Shown here: one piece after another, positions 25,874-32,087 of the stretch
How the letters are laid out: each line of letters begins with the position of its first letter
How positions within the stretch are numbered: the first letter of the stretch is position 1
Source: Bacteroidia bacterium
Lineage (GTDB): Bacteria > Bacteroidota > Bacteroidia > Bacteroidales > Prolixibacteraceae
DNA: 64,000 nt
Direction of reading: 5' to 3'
Assembly (NCBI GenBank): GCA_025358025.1
Contig: JANYKW010000099.1
Coordinates: 124,001-188,000, forward strand
The notes under the pieces: model-generated
Told to the model about the DNA's origin: nothing
What the model saw: only the letters and a program-made list of their open reading frames with translations
The model's database searches: none
Translations under genes and position numbers: made by a program

Positions 25874-27289
25874 TTAATTTCTTAAATTTTCAGCAATGTC
25901 AATTGCTCTTTTCAGTGCTCCCAGTTTGTTGTTCACTTCCTGCAATTCACTCTCATCATTGCTTTTTGCCACGATACCGGCTCCAGCCTGGTAAAAGAGC
26001 GTATTCCCCCTGCTCACGAATGTTCGGATTGTGATTGCCTGATTAAGGTCTCCATTGAAGCCGATAAATCCAATGCAACCTCCGTAGGCACCCCTGTTGT
26101 GTGTCTCCAGTTCGGAAATCAGTTGCATCGCCCTGATTTTTGGCGCTCCGCTCAAGGTTCCTGCAGGGAAAGTATCGGCAAATGTTTTGAGCGGATTGCT
26201 TTCCGGTAGAATTGTACCGCTAACCCTTGATACCAGGTGGATTACATGCGAATAATAGTGCACCTCCTTGTAAAAATTGATGCTAACATTGCTGCAGTTT
26301 CGACTCAGGTCGTTTCGAGCCAGATCCACCAGCATCACGTGTTCTGCATTTTCCTTGGGATCCTGCAGCAGGGCCTCGCTGAGGACTTTATCCTGAACCA
26401 CATCTCCACTCCGTCTTACCGTACCTGCTATTGGATCAATGGTAGCCATGCCTTTTGTAATTTTGCAATGTGTTTCGGGTGAAGAACCGAAAATCCGGAA
26501 TCCTCCAAAATCGAAATAGAAAAGATAGGGTGAGGGATTAACACTTCGCAATGCACGGTAAACTTTAAAGTCATCTCCGAGAAAGGGTTGTTCGAATCTC
26601 CTGGACAATACTACCTGAAATACATCCCCGCGCAGGCAGTGAGATATTCCCACGCGTACCATCTCCCTGTACTTCTCGTCAGTGATTGGTGACCGCTCTT
26701 TTCCGTTCAGGGTAAAATCGTACGATGCATAATTTCGGTTTGCAATGAGGTTTTCAAGTTCTTCAAGATCAGGAGACTCTCCCTCTTCTGTCAGCTCAAT
26801 CAATGTCAGTTCATCTTTGTAATGGTTAAAGACAAGGATGTATTTGTAAAGAATGTAAAGCAGATCCGGTGCATCGTTTTCTGTCTGGTGATTCTCAATA
26901 ACAGCAATTCTTTCAAGATAGCGTACTGAATCAAAGGCAGTATAACCAAATACTCCGCACACATCGGCATGAGCACCTGTCACCTGAAATTGCTTCATAA
27001 ATGTATTGAGCGCTTCCGCAACCCCAAAAGTTTCGTTCAAAGCATGCTCTGTTACTTTTCCGTCAGGGAATTGTGAAGTACAAATACCATAGTTGATCCC
27101 AATCCTTGCGATAGGTCGTAAGGCAATAAAGGAGAGACTGTTTTCACTGGCGTGGAAATCTGAACTCTCCAGAAGGACTGACTCAGGAAACACATCTCTG
27201 ACCTTCAGATAGATACTTACGGGTGTATGAAGATCACCCAGTACCTGCTTGCTGCAAGCATTATATTGATATATTTTTTGTTCACTCAT
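25874..27289 (-). CDS. trpE: Anthranilate synthase component I
   Basis: About 471 residues from the ATG at 27289 (an in-frame ATG at 27307, inside the repeat array after trpB, adds six). Chorismate-binding signatures are VFQVVLSRRFEQPF, SPYLFYFDFGGFRIFGSSPE, IAGTVRRSGD, EHVMLVDLARNDL, VSRVSGTI, FPAGTLSGAPKIRAMQLI, GAYGGCIGFIGFNGDLN and YQAGAGIVAKSNDESEL. The N-terminal LLESSD motif is the tryptophan feedback site element. It makes anthranilate from chorismate with TrpG. It is second in the operon after trpB. Confidence 0.96.
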   Translation of the reverse strand: MSEQKIYQYNACSKQVLGDLHTPVSIYLKVRDVFPESVLLESSDFHASENSLSFIALRPIARIGINYGICTSQFPDGKVTEHALNETFGVAEALNTFMKQFQVTGAHADVCGVFGYTAFDSVRYLERIAVIENHQTENDAPDLLYILYKYILVFNHYKDELTLIELTEEGESPDLEELENLIANRNYASYDFTLNGKERSPITDEKYREMVRVGISHCLRGDVFQVVLSRRFEQPFLGDDFKVYRALRSVNPSPYLFYFDFGGFRIFGSSPETHCKITKGMATIDPIAGTVRRSGDVVQDKVLSEALLQDPKENAEHVMLVDLARNDLSRNCSNVSINFYKEVHYYSHVIHLVSRVSGTILPESNPLKTFADTFPAGTLSGAPKIRAMQLISELETHNRGAYGGCIGFIGFNGDLNQAITIRTFVSRGNTLFYQAGAGIVAKSNDESELQEVNNKLGALKRAIDIAENLRN

Positions 27290-27304
27290 AGCATAATTTT
27301 TTAT

Positions 27305-27330
27305 CATCTTCTAACTAATAACTTATAACT
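27305..27330 (-). repeat. Stop-codon ladder E8 (trpB-trpE junction)
   Basis: On the transcribed strand the trpB end reads GAG-TTA-TAA and continues as ATAAGTT, ATTAGTT, AGAAGAT, GATAA. The trpB stop TAA is the first unit, followed by TAG and further stops in other frames. It fills most of the short gap before trpE. Confidence 0.55.
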
Positions 27331-28513
27331 CTTTCCCCATCTCCCTGATATAGGTGTCCATATCTTTGTCACCCCTTCCCGACAGGGTTAAAACCACCAC
27401 GTCGGATGGTTTGAAATTAACCAGGGATAGCGCACCAAGTGCATGGGCTGATTCAAGTGCCGGAATAATTCCTTCGATCAGGGTTAGTTCAAAGGCCGCA
27501 TTTAAGGCTTCCTGATCATTTACTGCAAACACAGTTGCCCGTTTGGTGGTAGCCAGATGGGCGTGCATCGGTCCGATACCGGGATAATCCAATCCTGCAG
27601 AAATAGAGTATGGTTCTTCAATCTGACCATCTTCACTTTGCATAACCAGCGATTTGGTGCCATGAAGTATGCCAATTTTGCCCAGTTGAATGGTTGCTGC
27701 GCTTTGTCCGGATTCGATTCCCAGGCCACCAGCTTCCGCAAGCACGATCTTAACTCGTTCGTCATCAAGATAATGGTAAATAGTTCCAGCTGCATTGCTA
27801 CCCCCTCCCACACAGGCTATCAGATAGTCGGGATAGTCGCGTCCCTCTTTTACCAGCAATTGCTTTTTGATCTCTTCACTGATAACTGATTGCAGTCGTG
27901 CCACCATATCTGGATAGGGGTGGGGTCCTACGGTTGAGCCAATGATGTAATAGGTGTTTGCCGGATTACAGCACCAGTCGCGTATAGCTTCATTTGTTGC
28001 ATCCTTAAGGGTCATGTTCCCGGATGTAACAGGCACTACCTCTGCACCCAGCATCTTCATCTTCTGTACGTTGACATGCTGGCGGGCCACATCTGTTTTT
28101 CCCATGTACACAATACACTCCATGTTCATTAAGGCACATACGGTGGCCGTAGCCACCCCATGCTGACCAGCACCAGTCTCGGCAATAATCCGCGTTTTCC
28201 CCATCTTTCGTGCCAGGAGGATCTGTCCGATCGTATTGTTGATTTTGTGTGCCCCGGTATGGTTCAGATCTTCCCGTTTGAGGTAGATTTTGCATCCATA
28301 TTTTGAACCTAGCCGCTTTGCCAGATACAGCGGCGAAGGACGGCCAACATAATCCTGAAGCAATTGGTCATATTCTTTTCTGAATTCATCGCTTTCAATG
28401 ACTTGCAAATAGGTCGACTGCAACTCAAATACACAGCGTTGAAGTATTTCCGGAATATAGGCGCCACCAAAATCGCCATAATAACCATCTGAATCTGCCT
28501 GATAAGAGTTCAT
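27323..28513 (-). CDS. trpB: Tryptophan synthase beta chain
   Basis: This 396-residue PLP enzyme condenses indole with serine. It starts [21 protein letters not shown]. The PLP lysine is in [18 protein letters not shown], the catalytic region is [13 protein letters not shown], and the PLP phosphate loop is [21 protein letters not shown] and LSGRGDKD are also canonical TrpB1. It is the first structural gene of the operon, 85 bases after the leader terminator hairpin, so its expression is likely subject to leader-peptide attenuation. Confidence 0.97.
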   Translation of the reverse strand: MNSYQADSDGYYGDFGGAYIPEILQRCVFELQSTYLQVIESDEFRKEYDQLLQDYVGRPSPLYLAKRLGSKYGCKIYLKREDLNHTGAHKINNTIGQILLARKMGKTRIIAETGAGQHGVATATVCALMNMECIVYMGKTDVARQHVNVQKMKMLGAEVVPVTSGNMTLKDATNEAIRDWCCNPANTYYIIGSTVGPHPYPDMVARLQSVISEEIKKQLLVKEGRDYPDYLIACVGGGSNAAGTIYHYLDDERVKIVLAEAGGLGIESGQSAATIQLGKIGILHGTKSLVMQSEDGQIEEPYSISAGLDYPGIGPMHAHLATTKRATVFAVNDQEALNAAFELTLIEGIIPALESAHALGALSLVNFKPSDVVVLTLSGRGDKDMDTYIREMGKEL

Positions 28514-28598
28514 ATAAATTGTCTTTTCTGAATATTCCTAAATTTTATTATTTGCCTTAAGCTTTATTTCGCAACTATTTCTCCATTTTTTTCATAAG

Positions 28599-28634
28599 AA
28601 AAGAGGCCTGCCGCTGGTGCGACAGGCCTCTTTT
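28599..28634 (-). terminator. trp leader terminator (attenuator) hairpin
   Basis: Read on the minus strand, a 12-base perfect stem AAAAGAGGCCTG/CAGGCCTCTTTT is extended across one mismatch by three more pairs around a 4-base loop. It ends in a U-rich run (CTTTTCTT). It begins 37 bases after the leader-peptide stop and 85 bases before trpB. A hairpin between leader peptide and first structural gene is the classic attenuation arrangement. I could not resolve a convincing competing antiterminator by eye. Confidence 0.85.
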
Positions 28635-28671
28635 TACTTTATGAATTCAGGTAAATACAAGTGCTGCTTCC

Positions 28672-28734
28672 CTACGACTTTTGAAAGTTATAAGCCAGCC
28701 ACCACCAATAAGAATTTACCAAACGTGTGATCAT
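28672..28734 (-). CDS. trpL: trp operon leader peptide with three consecutive Trp codons
   Basis: The minus strand reads ATG ATC ACA CGT TTG GTA AAT TCT TAT TGG TGG TGG CTG GCT TAT AAC and so on to TAG. The product is a 20-residue peptide, MITRLVNSYWWWLAYNFQKS. Three adjacent tryptophan codons are very unlikely by chance in a peptide of this size located just upstream of trpB and before a terminator hairpin. The expected role is to sense charged tRNA-Trp through ribosome stalling, so that transcription into trpBEGDCFA proceeds only under tryptophan limitation. No extended ribosome site is seen; the 5' UTR may be only ~12 bases if the -7 box at 28752-28759 is right. Confidence 0.85.
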   Translation of the reverse strand: MITRLVNSYWWWLAYNFQKS

Positions 28735-28751
28735 TTTATCCTTGTTTGCCA

Positions 28752-28759
28752 CAAAAATA
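28752..28759 (-). promoter_or_regulatory. Putative -7 box of the trp operon
   Basis: On the minus strand TATTTTTG matches TAnnTTTG and ends 17 bases before the leader-peptide ATG. No TTTG is found at 19-21 bases upstream, so the promoter is only half supported. Confidence 0.4.
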
Positions 28760-28928
28760 GAAAAAATTCTTTATACACCCCTATTTTTTTCAAAAAAATC
28801 CTGACAGAGTGAACAAATTGTGATCATTATCCGTTGTTCTTCATTTAATGCCTTAAATTATTGCATCCTGCTTTCCATTTTTTTATTCATCATCTATCAT
28901 TCTTCTCCATCCTCCTTAAAGCTGTCGT

Positions 28929-29822
28929 ATGAGATTCTATTTCTTCCCAATTTTTCTGTTCCTGACCCTAAGCTGTCGGACAGTTTCCACCGAACAAAGA
29001 AAAATAGTAAATCAATTTGCTCTGAAAACTGAGAATTTCTCCGCTTTTCCAGAAAAAATATGGAGTGAAATTGCTGAAATCCGTGAAGCCAGGGGTGTTT
29101 ATTATGCCAATTCCTTCATTGATCCTGTCAGTCATCTCAATGAACTTGATGCTATTGTGAAAGAACGGATGAATGACGATAAGGTTCCCGGCAGGGTAGG
29201 GAGTGTATTTAAAATTCTGGATCACTATGCCGATGGATTGGTAGAGCTCTCTTCTGATGCCCCGTTCAAAACCAGCTCGCTTCTGTTTGGAAACTTTGGT
29301 GGTGATCTTGATGTTATGATTAAAGAGTATAATGATTTTGACAAAACACGTACACTCCCCACAGGAGTAGGCTCCCTGCTTACTAAAACGTTTGAGGAAG
29401 GCACGAATGCTTTTATTGCTAACAGACAATACAAAGCACTGCGAAAATATGTGAACCGGGCTGATACACTGGTATCGGTACTGTGTGCCGAGATGGTGAA
29501 ATATTTGTCATCCGTAGAGCTTAATCAGCTGATAAAGAATGAAGAGTCAGGAATCAGGGAAAGCTTCAGGTTTTATTTTGCCAAAAGGTCTCCACCGGAT
29601 ATTAACAGTGGTAAAGCGTACGTCGCCTTGATGAAAAGAACAGAAAATGTGAATGTTTTGAGGCTGCAAACGATTCATACTGTCGGGAATCTTAAAATTG
29701 CCCATCAAAAGATAGCTGAAGCCCTGAGCAAAAGGCAAACATTGAAAGAGACTGTAGGTGATCTCAATCGTTTCTGTCAGGATGTAAAAACACTCAACGC
29801 ATTGATTAAGAAACTGAATTAA
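28929..29822 (+). CDS. Lipoprotein of unknown function, helical
   Basis: This 297-residue protein starts MRFYFFPIFLFLTLSCRTVS, a lipoprotein signal with cysteine 16 as the acylation site. The mature part is rich in charged, helix-forming sequence (ELDAIVKERMNDDKV; KTFEEGTNAFIANRQYKALRKYVNRADTLV; QKIAEALSKRQTLKETVGDLNRFCQDVKTLNALI). I do not recognise a family. It is followed 6 bases later by a small helical-protein gene that should be co-translated, so the two probably act together. Confidence 0.75.
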   Translation: MRFYFFPIFLFLTLSCRTVSTEQRKIVNQFALKTENFSAFPEKIWSEIAEIREARGVYYANSFIDPVSHLNELDAIVKERMNDDKVPGRVGSVFKILDHYADGLVELSSDAPFKTSSLLFGNFGGDLDVMIKEYNDFDKTRTLPTGVGSLLTKTFEEGTNAFIANRQYKALRKYVNRADTLVSVLCAEMVKYLSSVELNQLIKNEESGIRESFRFYFAKRSPPDINSGKAYVALMKRTENVNVLRLQTIHTVGNLKIAHQKIAEALSKRQTLKETVGDLNRFCQDVKTLNALIKKLN

Positions 29823-29828
29823 AAAGGC

Positions 29829-30167
29829 ATGAAAAAAATCGGGAAAATTGAAAATAGTGGCACGCTGGACGAGATTAGGAAGGCACAGTCTGATATTGCT
29901 GCTGAAATATCGGATGGAGGATTAGCTCCCGCCGACCAATTGAATCTGGAAAGAGCATCTTTACACTTGAGAAATATGGAAAGATTGCTGGTTGCCTCAT
30001 TGGAAAAATCACTGTTCAAAACGCTGAAAAAAGAGACGGTTTCCTTGCGCAAATTGACAGATGAGATGAAACATACCTCCAAACGACTGACAGGAATCAC
30101 GGAAGTTCTTCAAAAGATTGTCAAAATAACAGGTCAGATAATTAGAATAGTGGATGTGGTAAAGTAG
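29829..30167 (+). CDS. Small helical protein paired with upstream lipoprotein
   Basis: This 112-residue protein without signal peptide or membrane segment is predicted almost entirely helical with a heptad-like pattern (LNLERASLHLRNMERLLVAS; LRKLTDEMKHTSKRLTGITEVLQKIVKITGQIIRIVDVV). It ends in a basic/hydrophobic helix. No known domain is evident. It starts 6 bases after the lipoprotein stop. Confidence 0.65.
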   Translation: MKKIGKIENSGTLDEIRKAQSDIAAEISDGGLAPADQLNLERASLHLRNMERLLVASLEKSLFKTLKKETVSLRKLTDEMKHTSKRLTGITEVLQKIVKITGQIIRIVDVVK

Positions 30168-30280
30168 GATGCATGCCAGTCATCTTTTACGAAACGAATA
30201 CCTTCAAAGACTTTTCATGTGGTCATTAAAGAACAAATTGTTCAACCATGAAATAAGATTCGTAATTTTTCTTTTCATTT

Positions 30281-30380
30281 GACAATAATTTGTTTTTCAT
30301 TTGCCAAATGGAATCCGCCAGCTGGCGGATGAGGTTTATTCCCATTTCTGTTGATAATGGACAAATCATGGCGATTTCAT
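30281..30380 (+). repeat. Dispersed intergenic element, copy B, carrying an inserted palindrome
   Basis: This is the inverted counterpart of 16681-16769. The two share the first ~34 bases (through CCAAATGGAAT), the word ATGAGGT, and a last block AAATCATGGCxATTTCAT. Copy B additionally contains a perfect 18-base palindrome ATCCGCCAGCTGGCGGAT (30314-30331) where copy A has only AGCC. It lies in the gap between the small helical-protein gene and the membrane-protein gene at 30425. Confidence 0.75.
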
Positions 30381-30424
30381 TTGCAAATTGAATCTGATTA
30401 GAATGATTCTTTGATACATAATAA

Positions 30425-30928
30425 ATGACGGATAAAAAAGTCCGAAACAAAATTGTAGGAGTGAAAAATTTATCCTTTTTAAAACCGGCTGTTCCCAAAC
30501 GCACCCTTCTTTTTATTGCTGCAGCAGTTTGGACATTTGCCGGTGGTATGCTGATGTTTAAAGGCTATAAAATGCTGGATATTAACAGTCATTTGTTATG
30601 GCTGAAGCTGATTGTCGTTCTAGCCGCGGGGATTGCTTTTTACCTGAAGGTTTTTTCTAAATTATCTATGAAACACACGCTCCGTATTCTTAATATGAAA
30701 GAAGCCTATCCATGTATGTTCTCTTTTTTTAATTTCAGGAGTTACCTGATCATGGTCTTTATGATTTCTATGGGAATAACATTGAGAACTACCGGATGGG
30801 TCCCTTTTGGAACTCTTTCCTTTGTCTATCTTATGATGTCGGTTCCACTGTTATTCTCCTCTTTCCGCTTTTATTATACCGGGATTTATTACAAGCAATT
30901 TATTATACAGACTGTTTCAGATAAATAA
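30425..30928 (+). CDS. Four-helix membrane protein of unknown function
   Basis: This 167-residue protein has hydrophobic segments at about 27-45 (TLLFIAAAVWTFAGGMLMF), 56-74 (LLWLKLIVVLAAGIAFYL), 102-119 (FRSYLIMVFMISMGITL) and 127-145 (FGTLSFVYLMMSVPLLFSSF). The N-terminus is basic and cytoplasmic (MTDKKVRNKIVGVKN). No named family is recognised. It is separated from the lipoprotein pair by a 257-base gap that contains dispersed element B. Confidence 0.7.
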   Translation: MTDKKVRNKIVGVKNLSFLKPAVPKRTLLFIAAAVWTFAGGMLMFKGYKMLDINSHLLWLKLIVVLAAGIAFYLKVFSKLSMKHTLRILNMKEAYPCMFSFFNFRSYLIMVFMISMGITLRTTGWVPFGTLSFVYLMMSVPLLFSSFRFYYTGIYYKQFIIQTVSDK

Positions 30929-31032
30929 TGCGGGGGGCATCCAATTATTGTTGTTGAAATGTTTTGTATTTAGTAGCTCGTGTGATATATATTAGAATGA
31001 ATTCATTAACGATCCAGTAATTTGATTTTCAA

Positions 31033-32007
31033 ATGATACCAAAAATTCTCGTTATAGCTGCAATACCAAAGGCAGGCCTTGCAGAACTTGAAAAAAAATG
31101 TGAACTGATTTATCCTACAGCGAACTTCATGTTTTCGGATGAAGAGATCAAAAAATATATCAACGATGTGGACGGGGTTCTCTCGGTTTTTACCCGACCA
31201 TTGACATCCGGGATGATGGAAGGAGCGACAAGACTCAGAATCATAGCCAATTTTGGAGTCGGATACAACAACATTGATGTATCAAAAGCCAATGAAATGG
31301 GCGTGGTCGTTTGTAATACTCCACATGCAGTAACAGAACCTACTGCTGAAATGGCTTTTGGTTTGCTGCTGGCACTGACCAGAAATATTGCTTTGACAGA
31401 CAGGGGTCTAAGAACCAATCCCAATTTTATATGGGGTATGATGGAAAACCTCGGTCTAGGTATCTTCGGGAAAACAGTTGGGATTGTCGGAATGGGCCGT
31501 ATTGGCCAGTCCTTTGCAAGGAGAGCCATTGCTTCAGGTATGAAAGTTGTCTATTATAACCGGACCAGGTTAACCAATGAAATTGAAAAAAGGTATTCCT
31601 GTCAGCGAGTTAGCTTCGAAGAATTGCTCGAAAGATCTGATGTAATATCTCTGCACTGTCCGCTGACAGCAGAGACCCATCATCTGCTGGATGAAAATGC
31701 AATGATCCGGATGAAACAGGGAGCTATCATTCTCAATACTGCGAGGGGGCCGGTGATCGATGAGAAAATGCTGGTAAAATATCTTCAGAATGGCAAGTTG
31801 GGTGGTGCAGGACTCGATGTTTTTGAGGAAGAGCCTGTTATTACACCTGAATTATTGGCACTGGATAATGTGGTTCTGACACCTCACAATGCGACAGGCA
31901 CAATAGATACGCGCATTGAGATCGCCAGGGAAGCTGCGGAAAATATCCTTCGCTTTTTCGATCAGAGAAAGGATATCTCTATCGTCAATCCTGTTGTCTG
32001 GGAATAG
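31033..32007 (+). CDS. D-isomer-specific 2-hydroxyacid dehydrogenase
   Basis: This 324-residue NAD(P)-dependent enzyme has the Rossmann motif GKTVGIVGMGRIGQSFARRA. The catalytic triad segments are LNTARGPVIDE (Arg region), LDVFEEEP (Glu) and LTPHNATGT (His). NFGVGYNNIDV and VVCNTPHAVTEPTAEMAFGLLLAL are typical of the glyoxylate/hydroxypyruvate reductase and gluconate 2-dehydrogenase branch. It reduces a 2-keto acid to the D-hydroxy acid; the exact substrate is unclear. It lies 80 bases upstream of the rhamnosidase gene on the same strand and could act in sugar-acid metabolism. Confidence 0.92.
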   Translation: MIPKILVIAAIPKAGLAELEKKCELIYPTANFMFSDEEIKKYINDVDGVLSVFTRPLTSGMMEGATRLRIIANFGVGYNNIDVSKANEMGVVVCNTPHAVTEPTAEMAFGLLLALTRNIALTDRGLRTNPNFIWGMMENLGLGIFGKTVGIVGMGRIGQSFARRAIASGMKVVYYNRTRLTNEIEKRYSCQRVSFEELLERSDVISLHCPLTAETHHLLDENAMIRMKQGAIILNTARGPVIDEKMLVKYLQNGKLGGAGLDVFEEEPVITPELLALDNVVLTPHNATGTIDTRIEIAREAAENILRFFDQRKDISIVNPVVWE

Positions 32008-32057
32008 CGCATGTGCAGATTAGCAATCTTTTCAGTCCAATACTTTTCAAAATATTT

Positions 32058-32065
32058 TATCTTTG
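32058..32065 (+). promoter_or_regulatory. Putative -7 box of the rhamnosidase gene
   Basis: TATCTTTG fits TAnnTTTG and lies 22 bases upstream of the ATG at 32088. No matching -33 TTTG is present at normal spacing. Confidence 0.4.
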
Positions 32066-32087
32066 GAGAAATTAACATATTAATAGC

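Larger units (their letters stand above)
28514..28928. other. Intergenic region: trp leader (minus) and upstream of lipoprotein gene (plus)
   Basis: The 415-base divergent gap holds the trp leader peptide (28672-28734), its terminator hairpin (28599-28634), and a candidate -7 box (28752-28759) on the minus strand. The part from 28760 to 28928 shows AT-rich sequence with no clear promoter for the plus-strand lipoprotein gene. Confidence 0.6.
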
